DNA from: Eumeta japonica
Taxonomy: Eukaryota > Arthropoda > Insecta > Lepidoptera > Psychidae
Reading direction: 5' to 3'
DNA: 64,000 nucleotides
Assembly (NCBI GenBank): GCA_005406025.1
Contig: BGZK01001192.1
Span: 124,001-188,000, forward strand
Numbering within the stretch: the stretch's first letter is position 1; each line of letters begins with the position of its first letter. Under the pieces are notes generated by a model, which saw only the letters and a list, made by a program, of their open reading frames with translations, was not told the DNA's origin and ran no database searches. The translations under genes and the position numbers were made by a program. Shown piece after piece: positions 45,200 through 57,874 of this stretch.

Positions 45200-45388
45200 C
45201 AGGGGCGTGCGCAGAGATTCAGACAGTATGCAAAGCTAAAAAAATCTTACTAGTTTCAGTATCGTTTCGATTGGTGGTCCACCGACGCGACGGTAAGTAT
45301 CTTTATACCTTGCATAAGCGAAACAATGCAGAAACTGGTAAGTTTTTTAGCTTTGCGTACCCTGTCTGAATCTTTGTGCACACTCCTG
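45200..45388. mobile_element. hAT-type MITE, 189 bp
   Basis: The left end CAGGGGCGTGCGCAGAGATT and the right end, inverted, CAGGAGTGTGCACAAAGATT continue as inverted repeats for ~55 bp through CAGACAG and GCAAAGCTAAAAAA. It is flanked by 8-bp duplications AGCGTCCG (45192-45199) and AGTGTCCG (45389-45396), with one difference. The 8-bp duplication and CAGGG ends identify the hAT superfamily. Confidence 0.85.
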
Positions 45389-45396
45389 AGTGTCCG

Positions 45397-46207
45397 CCGT
45401 ATCGGGTTCATTGAGATCGTTCGCGGCCTGAAGTCTGGATCGCAACCGCTCCAGCGAGGCCTTGTTCGTTGAAATTAGTACAATAACCACGGGTGCGCGT
45501 CATAACAAACTGTCTCGTTTACGTAATTTATGGAATTCATGAGATTTTCTTTTAGCTTTCTCACATTTTGGATAAAATAATAATATAGGACGATATTCCT
45601 TAGTCGATACGTCATCCGTACCGATTGGACTGTCTAAAGCGGGTACATCTCAAATGTTTCAGATGCCGTGTCCGTGATATAGACTTAATTAGATACAACT
45701 TAAGATAAATCATATTTAAGTGGAAAGACCTTCGTAAGTGGTTCTCTATTTGATACATTCACAAGTATTCACTATCCACGAAATCCGTAGTTAGCCGGTA
45801 ATCTGTAACTCAATATCTTCTAACCGAGGTTAAAAGTTTAGCTTTAGAAACTTGGAAGGAAAACGACCATTATTCGCTAAGTTCGCGTCGTCATTAGAGC
45901 TATCTGATTTCCCGGCGTTGTTGCGTATGTACAATATAAGTACATGCACGGGTGTATCGGATGTATAGCCCTTCGCACGCTCTAATAGGTAAAAACTAAG
46001 ATCCCTGTATGTATAAAACGACGATATTGCAAACTCAAATATGAGTTTGTCTGTCTTTGACGATTATCTATTTATTTGTCACCTGTTCATGGCCGAACAA
46101 TCGAAAGGATTTTGATCAGATTCGATATGAACATAATTTAAAGTTAGACGTGTGTATCTTACAAATTGTTATCATCTCCATTCGACACATATTCCCGAAG
46201 GGTGAGA
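45397..46207. other. intergenic DNA with repeat phrases
   Basis: 46000-46190 looks like a diverged dispersed repeat. No coding. Confidence 0.35.
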
Positions 46208-46347
46208 CATGGCGTACCCAGCTTCTGGCCTAGGGAGGGACAAGTCAGATTTTTTTAGATCAGATCATCCTCGCTTCACCCATATAATATAGAACATACA
46301 ATTTCGAGGGGGCAGATGTCCCCTTGCCCACCCTTAGGTACGCCGTG
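46208..46347. mobile_element. short hAT-like MITE, 140 bp
   Basis: The left end CATGGCGTACCCAG and the right end, inverted, CACGGCGTACCTAAG pair as short inverted repeats. Flanking 8-mers GGGTGAGA (46200-46207) and GGTCGAGA (46348-46355) agree at 6 of 8 positions. It lies at the broken 5' edge of the RT remnant that follows. Confidence 0.5.
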
Positions 46348-46355
46348 GGTCGAGA

Positions 46356-47445
46356 GAAACATTTCGCGGTTAAATTCGATTTGATAAACAATGATACTTC
46401 TTTGTTATTCAAAGTTAAAAGACAACAGCCCACTTATGACGTTATGAACAATGCTATCTCTAAGGGAGAGAAATGGTTTACTGCAAATAACTTACTTCTT
46501 AATGAAATGAAAACAAAATGTATAAGATTCTCACTTCCAAATGTAAGGCATGGATCCGGAACTATTTCAGTACGCAACAAAAAATTGGAGTTTGTTAATT
46601 CTACAGTGTTCCTAGGAATTACTTTAGATAACAGGCTTCAATGGGGTCCTCATATAAGTAAGTTGGCGAAAAGGCTCAGTTCTGCCGCCTATGCTGTCAA
46701 AAAAATGACAAATTTATCGGACGTCGAAACGGTCAGATTGCTTTATTTTGGCTGTTTCCATAGTATGATGTCGTATGGCATCTTGCTCTGGGGAAACGCC
46801 GCGGATTTTCAGAAAATTTTCGTGCTGCAGAAGCGGGCCGTTCGCACAATTTACAAGCTCGGACCTCGTACGACCCTTAGAAATAAGTTTAAGGAAATTG
46901 GAATTTTAACCCTGGCATCTCAATTCATTTATGAAAATTTATTATATGTAAAAAAAAATTAGAAATGTTTAAAAGAAATAGTAGTCGACATAATCTCAAT
47001 ACCAGAAATAAAAATAAACTGAATTCACATGTTAGTCGACTAAGTAAAGTCTCAAATTCATTCAGAGGGCTCTGTGTACGCCTATTCAATAAGGTTCCTG
47101 TAGATATACAAGATTTACCCCTACATAAATTTAAGAGTGTTATTCAACAATCACTCAGTAAAAAAGGGTACTATTCAATTTCTGAATATTTAGAAGACAA
47201 AAATCAATGGGCATAAGCGGCTCAACCTCTTATCGGGCTGTGTCATTCCTAATGATTCCGTATTTGTTTTGGGTATGTATGTGCAAATTTGAAAAGAGCT
47301 ACCCTTAAGTTTCTTGCTCGTTCTTGAGGGAAAACTGCCTTCCGAACGAGCAGTAAAGTGTAAATTCACAAAAAATGATGACGTATTTCAAGTGTTATTT
47401 TGTAACCAATGAAATAAAGATATTTTGAATTTGAATTTGAATGAC
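46356..47445 (+). pseudogene. 5'-truncated Jockey/CR1-like non-LTR retrotransposon, RT C-terminus and 3' tail
   Basis: Coding starts inside the reverse transcriptase, just where the catalytic FADD box should be; here it reads LINNDTSLLFK, so both catalytic aspartates are damaged. It continues with GEKWFTANNLLLNEMKTK, FLGITLDNRLQWGPHI, SMMSYGILLWGNA, LQKRAVRTI and GILTLASQFIYENL, the standard thumb and connection blocks. A TAG at 46960-46962 is followed within a few codons by the same frame to 47216 (SFRGLCVRLFNKVP, DLPLHKFK), so there is one stop near a poly-A run. The 3' untranslated part ends AATGAAATAAAGATATTTTG plus repeated TTTGAA units at about 47425-47442, the usual simple-repeat tail. 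It is a dead copy, typical of 5'-truncated retrotransposition. Confidence 0.85.
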
Positions 47446-48740
47446 AAGATCTACCGAAAGTATTAAAAATTACCATCATCATCACGTTATTTAATGAATT
47501 TTGAAGAAATTTAGCAGGAAGGTCTTTTCACGCCCTGAGACGAGCGCGAAGTACTTGACATTCCGATCGACACCTGGTCATCGATTAGACGCGAGAATTT
47601 AATCTCAATATCATATATTGAAATAAAATTCTTACATCGACATAAAGAAACATAGTGACGAGGGTATTAATATTGTTTGTTATTTTAATGCAATCTGTCG
47701 GTAATCGGGATTAGAAATGATAATTAGATGCCTATAAGATGTCTAAAGATTAAGTCTCCTAGATTAGTCATACGACAGCTTTACTAATACGGCATTTGAC
47801 TGATTTGGTAAAATTGGGTTTTCTAATACTATAGCGATTACTGATAAATCAAACAAATCCTTTTGTTACAGAAATTAGGATAGTGTTCTGTCAATCATTC
47901 TTCGCGTACGAATCGTGTAATGTTTTTTTTAATGAATTTACCATAACGTAATTTATTACATAACTCAACTAATTGTATAGTGAGTGAGATTGTGACGATT
48001 TGAATAGAGCAACAGTTGGGGACGGTATATGCAGCGAACAACTCGGGTTTCAATCCTTTTTCTGCGCCACATCTGTCTGACAACGGACGAATCGTGTTCG
48101 TGCAAATGCCGGTCAAAAGTGCCACCTCTAAAATCAGGTTAAGTAAGTTCCGAACATAGAATATTATTTTCTGTCCTACGACTGCAAAATCATGTCGAGT
48201 CGTACGGGTGTGGATATCCGGGTATTTTTCGTACTCAAAGCACCCGCGACGTAATGATCTATAATAATGTGTTTGAATATAATGATACGTATACGAGATA
48301 CCGGTCATGGTCAGCGTAGTCAGACGTCGTACTGTGTTTGGATGACTTTGCGTATTGTTGAATATCATTATTTTTATTTACGTGTCTCTGCTAGCGTCAA
48401 CACATGTGCACGTACTTGTCTATGATGCATTATGTATATGTACGAGTACTAGAATAATTTATGGTGATTCTGTTTGTAGTATTCGGAGTCAGATCAAATA
48501 ACAACTATTTTACAATGCTTAAAGAAACGCATATATACGCATACGCACGCTATACTTCTGAAACTGACAGTTTTTTGTCTGTGAAGACAATTAACCATTA
48601 TCTACATTTAGATAATTGTAGAATTAATCTAGATAACTGCTCATAAGTAATTTCCAAACGTAATCTAAATAACGATATTTATCGTCCATCGGAATCCAGT
48701 CGAGCCGCTGAACATTGAAAACGGTCGCAATTCCTTTCGT
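47446..48740. other. intergenic or intronic DNA
   Basis: A 157-residue minus frame (47895-48368) shows no domain or codon pattern that I recognise, and I do not call it a gene. Confidence 0.35.
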
Positions 48741-48744
48741 TTAG

Positions 48745-48845
48745 GAGCAGCCGGTGGGCGGTATGCGAGTGGGCGCCGCGGGACCGGTTGTACCGTTCCG
48801 TGCGCGGGCGCAAGCGCTCTTGCGTCTTACGAACGCGGAGTACTG
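48745..48845. promoter_or_regulatory. CpG-rich patch
   Basis: GCAGCCGGTGGGCGGTATGC, GGGCGCCGCGGGACCGG and GTGCGCGGGCGCAAGCGC lie in AT-rich surroundings. Possible promoter or enhancer; no exon identified. Confidence 0.3.
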
Positions 48846-50222
48846 TCATGTCGGACATAGTGGCCAGTATTATTACATTGGAACGAATGTGATTTAAGCA
48901 CGAGGGTTAAAAAATATTTTAAAGTTTTTATGCGTGCTATTGGAGGCGGACCACTCGAAGTCGATTACTCATTATTGCACAGGATGGAATTAGACACACG
49001 GAGTTATAGATGATTACTCAGAATGAAATAATGAAGTGCGAGACAGGATATATCGATTGAAACATCCTTTTTTGAATCTACACTTCAACCACGAACCCAT
49101 GCATCCACATAAAAATGACAAGTTAATTCAATAAAATATAAGAACAGCAAGAATTTTCTTTTTTAAGAGACTTTCAAAATACTGAAATATATCATAAAAC
49201 CACATTTTTACAGTACCCAATTTATTTCTTTTTTATCGGGACATATTATTTTTCGTGAGATATTTCGTTTTCGATAACCACTTGACTATTAACATTCCTA
49301 TTTCTATTAAATTCGTAATAATATCATTCTCGGACAATAAGAATATTTTTTTTTTTATTATATAAAATAAAAAAGGAACTCGTTTCGTTCACTCGTGTCA
49401 AATCAAACGGAACATCGCTATTGTAATTATCTATTGAAAGCAGAATATAATTGGGTGGGCTCTCGATGACTGGAATGTCGTTACGTAGCGGTCATCACTA
49501 GATGAGAAAAATTGCCGTTTCCCTGTGAACCCTAAAACGCAGTATTTGGAATATTTAGCATTTAGTTATTTCCCTATGAAATATTATTAGTACATGTTTA
49601 CTCTATAACAAAAAGCAGACGCCTTAAGTCGTCCCCAGTAAAACATAAACGAAGTCTCACTTTGATTTCCCCGAACTCATAGCAATAAAATCTCTAATTT
49701 CGTTCACGGGTATGTTTGGTACTTTCGTTGCGTAGTGTGTACTCTGGTACACATACAACTGTATTCATTATACTTTGGTATGTAACAAAACTTGTCTCCT
49801 CAAAAAACTAACTAACTTCAAAAACGTAAACAAATTGAAACGCTTGTTCACGTTTTGTCTCATCGCTTAACAGGAAATTTATTATGAGTCATTACTCATT
49901 TGGCATCGTCGTGATTTACAAACGGAAACTGTAAACTTTAACTCAGATATATCTTAAAACATTTTTTATTTCCTAATTTTATGTAGTTGTTTATACAGTC
50001 TACTTCAACAATAATTTTCTTTTATAAATAGACACGATAAACTTAGGTCGAATTTTTGTTTAAACTCCAAAAGTAAACCTAAGTACTCAGAAATTGTGCC
50101 TTTTCGAGTCAATATTTTACCGATTAAGTCGTTTGTATCTCGAAATGTTTGTTGAGTTGAAAACACGTTAACTCAAATTTTTAAACATTTCCCATGAAAT
50201 TCGTATCGTCGAGATTCCACTG
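48846..50222. other. AT-rich intergenic DNA
   Basis: Contains AAAAAAGGAACTCGTTTCGT at about 49367, a phrase that also occurs in part at 42145. No gene. Confidence 0.35.
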
Positions 50223-50224
50223 TA

Positions 50225-50454
50225 CCAGCGGTGTGCTTCAAATCATCATATGCAATAGTTAACTGCTAAATGTAGTCTTAAAGATATTGGCATTCGTGCT
50301 ATTAATTCAATGTCACAAATGCTTAATATCTTTAAGAATACCTTAGCTAAACTGCCATTTATGAAGTTGAAACAACGCATTATTACATGTTTAGCTTTTA
50401 ACTTTAACAGCTAACAGTTAATTATTTCAAATGAGAGTTTGAAGCACACCGCTG
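50225..50454. mobile_element. palindromic MITE, 230 bp, TA duplications
   Basis: The ends are CAGCGGTGTGCTTCAAA (50226 on) and, inverted, the same 17 bases ending at 50454, flanked by TA (50223-50224 and 50455-50456). The interior also pairs (TAGTTAACTGCTAA with TTAACTGTTAGC; CTTAAAGATATT with AATATCTTTAAG), so the whole element can fold. The CAGCGGT ends resemble pogo/Tigger or hAT ends; TA favours the former. Confidence 0.7.
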
Positions 50455-52150
50455 TACAAATACAAAATTTTTGAACTTAGATACTTGTCCAAGTTCTGCC
50501 CGTAACTTTCTTTGCGAGTTCACCTTGAATTATATTCTGTCGATATCGTTAGTACACAACGATTTACGCCTAGTGACCCCCCTCAGGGGGATGTACTCAA
50601 ACGAGTTATGTTCAAAAATAATGTATTTATGAACAAGATATTTTTTTATAATCTTTGTTCCAATGTTTCATCTAATATGAGACCGATTAGATTTATGTTT
50701 CTAAATTAACATCAAACAATACGAAGGTAAGTATTCAGTTCTTGACAATCACAACAATTGTGATTGTTAAAAAAATAAATGTTGCGAAAACCGATAATAT
50801 GCATAGACAATATATGTATTTATAACGTAAAATTAAAGAGAATATTAGTGACCACGCGCACGGAACCCTATGACTATGCGTGCCTAAATTGCGTTTGGTG
50901 ATAGTAGTTCAACTGCCCGAGTTATAAATTACACTAACTGGCTATTTCTGTCACTGCTGTAGCATTGTAGTTAATCACAATAATTATTCCCCTAATTTTA
51001 CTTCTCAGGTACTTTCATAACTGTTATTCGCATATCGGTATGGATGTATGGATGTCTAAGGATAGGTTTTGAAGTTGCTAAATAAATTTTTATGAACTTC
51101 GTGGGGATCGTAACAGGTGAATTCTATTTCCAATCTTTTCTTTGTTTGGATATCTTGAAAGGTTTTGAGGATAAAGCTTTTAAGAAATTCAGTCTAATGC
51201 GGAGTGCGGACGGGACTTATGTTGTGATTAAAAAATAAGTACACGTATTTGTACTATGTTATACGTCTATAGGGACAAAACCGCGTGCAAAACTCAGCTA
51301 TAAAATAAATATGTATTTGGAAAACCACCGCGTTTTCTGCCCTCAAACAGTTTTTTCGGGTTCCCTTAGCTAAAAGCATAAAAACGGAACCCTTAAGTAT
51401 AGTGTACACTTAAGGGAGCCTCTTTTCTATACGTAAAATTGGGGGATAAATTTGTTTTTTTTTTTATGCTCACTTCAGTGTGAGAACTCAATGTCGTTGG
51501 ATAGATTTATAAAAAGGCATTAAACTTTGTTTTTCACGTATATATTTTGTGGTTTAGTCAATGTTAGCTTTGTACTCTCAACTGTTCGACTATGTTTTAA
51601 AAATCTGAAATAAAACCACAGTAAGAGACCGTAATGAGTACTGATAATTTGAAAAAATCCGTTTACATTTTTTAATGCCTTCAAAGTTCACTTTTTAATA
51701 CAAACAATCTTATCACCCGGCCGCATGAGTTGTAAATAATACAACCAAGTTTCCGGCTAAAGGCTGCACGAATGGCACGAATAATCCGGATGGCTCTGCA
51801 CTCCCGTCACTCTGGATCCCACGATCCCGTGCGGACCGATTCTGCAAACTTTAAATGACTCGTTCAATATGGTTATGACGTCAAAATAACGTAAAACTAA
51901 GACGCGCGGCGAAAACCCTTTTCCCCTTGACGTAATTAAGATGTGATAACGATATCGACTAAGTTGTTTTAGTTTACAGAATTGGTCCGTTGGTATATTT
52001 ACTATCTCATCGTTGTAACAAGACTTGTTTCCTCCAGTTACTGCCACTGGCTGAAGCACGCGAAGGATGATAATGATGCTGGTATTTATAATTCAGAAAT
52101 ATATTGTAACGATGTCATTACATGTTTAAAAATTTCAAGTTTGATTTGAA
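50455..52150. other. intergenic DNA with fragments of the AGGGTTCCGTA repeat
   Basis: 50855-50905 (CGCACGGAACCCTATGACTA) and 51345-51425 (TTCGGGTTCCCTTAGC, AAAACGGAACCCTTAAG) are short fragments of the family. No coding recognised in 51757-52059 either. Confidence 0.4.
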
Positions 52151-52184
52151 CACAACACTACTGCAAATTTCATTTCGCTTCGTT

Positions 52185-52250
52185 CGTTGGTACGGAACCC
52201 TCTGTGCGGGCGTCGGACTCGCACCTCGATTTGGTGTTTTTTTTCTTCGC
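52185..52250. repeat. AGGGTTCCGTA-type repeat, 3' end fragment
   Basis: TACGGAACCCTCTGTGCGGG followed by GTCGGACTCGCACCTCG matches the tail that I know for this family (CGAGTCCGACTCGCAC). Confidence 0.55.
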
Positions 52251-55200
52251 AATGTTTTCGTGTCAATATCGTCTCGCGCCGGCCCGCTATCAAAGCGCGC
52301 CGTGTCCGTATAAATATTTACGCAGTAACGATGTGTGTTGTTGCTACGGAAATTCCTTTTGCTTGATCATTCCGGTCTGTGAATTTGTCCATTTCTTTTA
52401 ATAGCCGTACATGAATGCAGTAAAAAATATCATGCACACGTATGTATGCATGTTTAGTAGCTATTTGCCCGCGGCTCCGTCCGCGTCGACACATTCCTCA
52501 TTTTGTATAAGTATCGACTAATCTTGCTATCGTCGATATCATCGATTCGATCCTGTTTGATATCGGAATCGATTCCGGTTTCTTGTGGATTATTACAGAG
52601 GAACGCATCGGTGGGAGGTATAAAATATCATTCTTATAATCCAGAAAATATTCTGTTTACTTAATTTCATCTAAATACGTCCAGTTGTTTATGCATGACT
52701 GAGTTACAAACGGCCAACATCGTCACAAAGTATCACATTTGTAATATTACAATAACGCGACATAGTACTTACTGACAAAAGACGTAGTGTAAGAACATTA
52801 TCGTTCGTTTTAATTTACTTCCACTTTCCTATTATCAAACCGTTATTATTAAGGATGTAATTACATATTGTATTGTGTGAGGTGTTAATTCGCGGAAATC
52901 CATAGTAGACGCTTGCCTGCAACATGCATTAACATGCAGCATGCAACCCACCGCTGACCCTCGAATCTGCCTCTCCACTACGAATCTCTATCCAAATGAT
53001 TGAATATTGATTCCAGAGGATTGACAGATGTCGAACACCTAAGCAAGTGTTATTTATTTTTATAATTATCTTACTCCTCTAACTGTAATTATGTAATTAC
53101 AAACGTGTTGTTGACACTTTCTCTTACTTTCGCTTCCGCTCTTCTTCACCCTCTCACACCGTATCTTCTTTCCCTCCTCCCTCACAATTCTCAACGTTCA
53201 CTCTAGCACCGCTCCTCTGAGTAAAGCAAACAATAAGCATGGCCGACGAAATTAAATAGATGGTTTGTAAATGTTTTAGTTATAAGGAGTCATCAGATAA
53301 ACGTCCGAAAAAAATGAACAATGACATTATATGACAATGAATTTCTGTCAGAGTTACCTATAATACATCAAAATTGTTTTAAGTCGTTGTCGAATTACGA
53401 GTATGAGTAGACATACAGACAAAGATAAACAGACAGTAGCTTACATATTATGAAATGGTATTAGCACACTAAAGTTCATTAAAATCAATTTAATTATTGT
53501 TAAGCTGTGAAAAAACATACAAAGAATAGACACACAAACAAAAACAAAAAAAAAGTAACCTGTGTCTATTCTCTGGTGTCAAACTATTTCCTTGCCAAAT
53601 TTCATCAAGATCGATAGTGGTTAGAGCGTGAAAACGTAAGAAACAAAGAGAGACATTTGCGTTTAAAACATTAGCAAGAATGTGTACAAACAGTTAAGAG
53701 TGGCTGTGGCATGTGAATAAATAAAAACCGTATATTCCACGGAATATTAACCATTTTTTTATCTTTATCCTTGGAATACGCAGGGGCTTCAGGGCTGGTT
53801 GGGTTTATGATCATCTTTAAGAACCATTGAAGATGAGGAAATTTTTTAATTTTCTTTATGTAGTCAAAGATATTGCTTGACCGAATCGACCCCTACATTG
53901 GGCTTATTTGGTTGACCTAAACAATTTGTCGACAGAAACTTTTCATTTATGATGTCTTTCGAGTAAATAAACATTTAGGTGTTTTGCGTTAATCACCAGT
54001 TTAGTAGTTTCAAATTATTTGCTGGTACAATTGAGGTTAAATTTTCAAAGAATCAACCATAAGACCTCGACTAAGAGTTGGCACAAATAGCGTAATTCCC
54101 GCATGAGACAGAACGAGTACGATTTTTGGTTTTTTAAAACTAGTTACAACGTTCACTTAACTCTTTAAAAAAATCAAATAAACAGTTAATTTTACTTTTT
54201 TACGGTAGAAGTTTTTATCGTCTTTAATATTAATTTTTTTTTATATACAAATTTCCTACTTGTCGAAGATAAAGCGAAATCATCAAAAATATAAAGGTAT
54301 TTTAGAGTTTTTTTTTTTTATCGAAACAAGTTCGAAAAATTTTCTTTCGTTACATTATTCCGCACATAGTAAATACCGTAGATACAACTTAGTAACCACC
54401 CTTTTGCGGCGCACACCGTGTTTGAACCATCATTATAATACAATCCGGAGAGTACATTAAAACTTCGGCAAGGGGAAAAAAATTAAACTGAGAAAGATAC
54501 TGAGTAAATCCTACATCGCTTGGTGTTCCACATTTTATCAAGTGGTCAGATATTGGAAAATCTGATATCCACGTGGCTACCGTTTGCGTTTTCGTGCCGA
54601 TATAAGATCGCATTCGTGTTTGAGAGGTTCGTTTCACATTGAAATATGTGTTTTTCGTGGTATCATTACAAAAATCTGGAAAACTCGCTGTTGCGTTAGT
54701 GCCGTGCGTGCACACCCAGTCCGTTCTGTATTAGTCACATTACAGTGGTGCGTGACGGCCGTCTAATTCTTCAAATACACTTTTTTAATATCAACCGTTA
54801 GAAAATTTCATTGCCAGTATAATATTATTAACACCGACTGCTGTGCGTGACGTCAAAAAACTAACGATATGAACAGCTAAACGAAACTGGCATAGAATTA
54901 GAATGATGATTAAGCAAAATTATATAATAAAAAATAATTAGCCGATCAATCTAAATTATTGTATAGAACATTTCAAATCGTTGAACTCGTGAATTGCTGA
55001 AACTGTTTACAAAAGTTTTGAAAAAAAAAAAAGTAAGTTCAAAAATAAAATTAACTCGAAAATGTTTGTTATAATTTTGGAAATATTTACCAATAACCAC
55101 GATGTCCATACCGAGGCCTTGAGACTGTCTTAGTGAGTGACTCGCGACCTATTTTAAATTAACACTACAAAAAGTTGTATTTTGATAAAAGAAAGGTTAA

Positions 55201-56935
55201 AATTAAGTCATGGAAAAGGTCCAAAGTGACATAATCGATTATTACGTACTACTTATACAGATTGGGACTTATTAATATGTTATACTCAAATTGTAGACAA
55301 TGGCATTGGCATCTCCACGTCGATGTGTCACGTGTACTTTACTCGGGCACTCACGTAAACCATTGAATTTTATCAAGGTTATATAAAGCAGGTATGATAT
55401 TCAAAAGTGCAAATTTCGACTTCCGGAATTAGTTTCAGTGGATCAAACGACAATTTGAAAGAAAAATTAAAATCGATTCAAGATAGACGGATGAATGAAA
55501 GCTTCGTGAAGCACAATTTCAAAAGTAAGTAATGTCTTATGTTGGGCTAGCTCTTCTTTAAATTAAAATAAAAAAGTTCTAGTACTACCTTTTTACATTC
55601 CTTTCAGAGTCATGACCTTTAATTTCATCATCATCATCCTAACGAAAAAGGTTTTATAAAGGTAGCAACCGACTATGTCCTGTACAATTTTTAAAACCAA
55701 TTTTTATAGTTCCGTACTACTTAAACTTGTTTGTGACTCCGTTTCATTCCAATCTTTTACGCTCTCGCACGCACTGGACTGTCAGAAGTTTGAATACGAC
55801 GACTGGGCTCTAATGTTTAATCCTACCATATTTCAAAATGACCACAACAATAATATAATAACATCAATAGGACTGCGCGCAGTCGTAGTCTAATATCTGC
55901 ATGCATAATCCGAAGTCTAGCGATTGCATTATCTCAAAACTGGTGACGACATTAGAAAACAAAATAAATCATCGTGTTTTCCCTACAAGCCGTATGTGTA
56001 ACGCCCCTATCACATCAACGACCCTACGAAGTCTACATCTTTGTTCCTTATAATTCGCTATCTTCGGATGTGAGCACCTAATACATTCACCTTCGCGGAG
56101 CACGTTAACCTTTCTTTGGGCTTCGTCTAACCTCACAACGGGACGAATCGATTGAATGTTATCCGCCGTTGACATTTTTAACATCCAATAAACTGTATTA
56201 CGAAAATAAATTGCCGGAACACGAGGGCATTTAAGTAAGTATGTAGATTCGTTACATTTTTGTATTTGTTACTATTTGCAATTTTTTTATATATTTGTAT
56301 TGCCTTAAAATACCAAATTTATTTAGTTTTAATTTTCTTTGTTCCATTTTTATATCTGGAGTTATTGAATTATTTTTAATGTATTTTTTAATATATGATT
56401 TCACTTTTATTAATCGGCGAATAAAATTAAAACATGTATGTCATTTTGTGCATTATGTATTTATATTGCCCTGTGTTAAATAAATAATTATCTTTTCTAT
56501 AGGAATATTTTAATCATAATAATAATATGTATTATATAATATAAACTCATGCTTATTTACCAAAGGGGTAGGCAAAGACTACGATTTCCACATGGGCCAA
56601 TCTTTGCAAATTTCTCTTGCTTCGCTGACATCCATTGATTAATAAAAGTTGTATCAAAATTTGTCTAACATATATGAATAAAAAAGACGTTTCGTAAAGT
56701 ATGGCACCCTGAGCTCGGTCGCAGTTACAGTACATCAAAATAAACTAATTCGTTTTATTACAAATTCCATAGTACCAGAGTATCGTTTAAGAACATTGAC
56801 TTTAACGTCTGCAACACCTTGATATCGATATGGTCGATAAAAGGACTATCATCCAAGATATTCCTAAAAGCTTTTTGGTAGACTGTGTTAAGACGTAGCC
56901 CAGAAGGAAACGTCTTCGAAATCTTAAATTAGGGA
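52251..56935. other. long AT-rich stretch without recognised genes
   Basis: About 4.7 kb. 53110-53215 is a pyrimidine-rich tract. Open frames at 54389-54715 (minus), 54584-54766 and 55969-56184 (minus) have no recognisable domains. No tRNA or clear inverted repeat seen. Confidence 0.35.
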
Positions 56936-56999
56936 GCAATGACCGCGCGGCTCTCGCGCCTATTAGATTTTTTTGATTTCTGCAATCATTTGAAAAACA

Positions 57000-57190
57000 C
57001 GACACGCGTCCGGCCGGCGCGGAGGCTGCGGCCGCGGAGCGCGCACCGTCACGGCGCCGGCGTGGTGATGCGGCAACGGAACCGGACGGCGTTGATTATT
57101 TATTTATTATCGAACGGTACAGTTTGGCGGGCCGCGGCCGATGAACCGCGCCGGCCCGCCGCGCCACCGACCGGCGCAAGTCCAGCTTCC
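57000..57190. promoter_or_regulatory. CpG-rich patch with an AT core
   Basis: Two GC-rich blocks (GCCGGCGCGGAGGCTGCGGC and GGCGGGCCGCGGCCGATG) flank TTGATTATTTATTTATTATC, a possible homeodomain/Fork-head-type AT core. This arrangement looks regulatory, but no transcript start is evident. Confidence 0.35.
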
Positions 57191-57620
57191 GTAGAAGTGA
57201 AAGAAATAGTCGAGCGTGTGATCGCACGCCCGCATCGTGGGGTTTTGTTCTCGTGCACTGATAAATGTATGAGCGCTGGTAGGTCTTAGTCGTGAAGAGC
57301 GTTGCCATCGAATCAAAACTTACTGGGTCTGATCCGACCAAAAGCAAATTAATCAAAAAGATGCTAATCTTAAATTAAATTATACCGGAGTCTTGAATTG
57401 AACTGTGATAGCGGCACAAATTACGTTCATTCGTTACCTTCTCAGACATGTGCAGCGATATGTGTGAGACTTCAATAGGACAATTGTTACATCGATTTCC
57501 TTTGGTTTCCATTACTCTCGAGGTCCATGTCTTAACTTCGAGGGTGTCTACCCTTCAACTCTCTCTCTTTCTCCTATTGCTTACGCTAATCGAACAATAT
57601 TCTCTTATTTTGCATTTAAT
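57191..57620. other. intergenic DNA
   Basis: Nothing recognised. Confidence 0.35.
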
Positions 57621-57629
57621 CTATGAACA

Positions 57630-57835
57630 GAATCAACGTCCGCAGGACTCGCGCGGGGGCCGGACGTCTCACACGCCGCCTAGCTAACCTACTTATTACA
57701 ATACCGTTCGCTCCGCTCCTCGGAGGACACGCTGAGCCGTCGTCGCGTCGGCGGTGAAGGTCATCAGCGGCTCCCGACCGCAGCGGGCCAGCGCGCGCTC
57801 CCCTCGGCCTCTCGGCAGTACGATGATTAAAGCCT
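57630..57835. promoter_or_regulatory. CpG-rich patch
   Basis: GC-rich sequence (CGCGGGGGCCGGACG, GCCGTCGTCGCGTCGGCGG, GGGCCAGCGCGCGCTCCCCT) ends just before the foldback element. Unassigned. Confidence 0.3.
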
Positions 57836-57874
57836 TCCAGCGATGATAACAAATTACAGCGGCGGCTTCCTAGA

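Noticed and set aside
47895..48368. 157-residue minus-strand open frame
   Set aside because: No recognisable motif, ordinary composition for the region, and no splice or promoter context. Could be revisited with expression data.
54389..54715. 108-residue minus-strand frame
   Set aside because: No domain recognised, and an overlapping plus-strand frame is open over half of it.
55969..56184. 71-residue minus-strand frame with a C-x-x-C pair
   Set aside because: Protein-like at first sight, but it has no upstream signals, no second zinc-binding pair and no recognised family.
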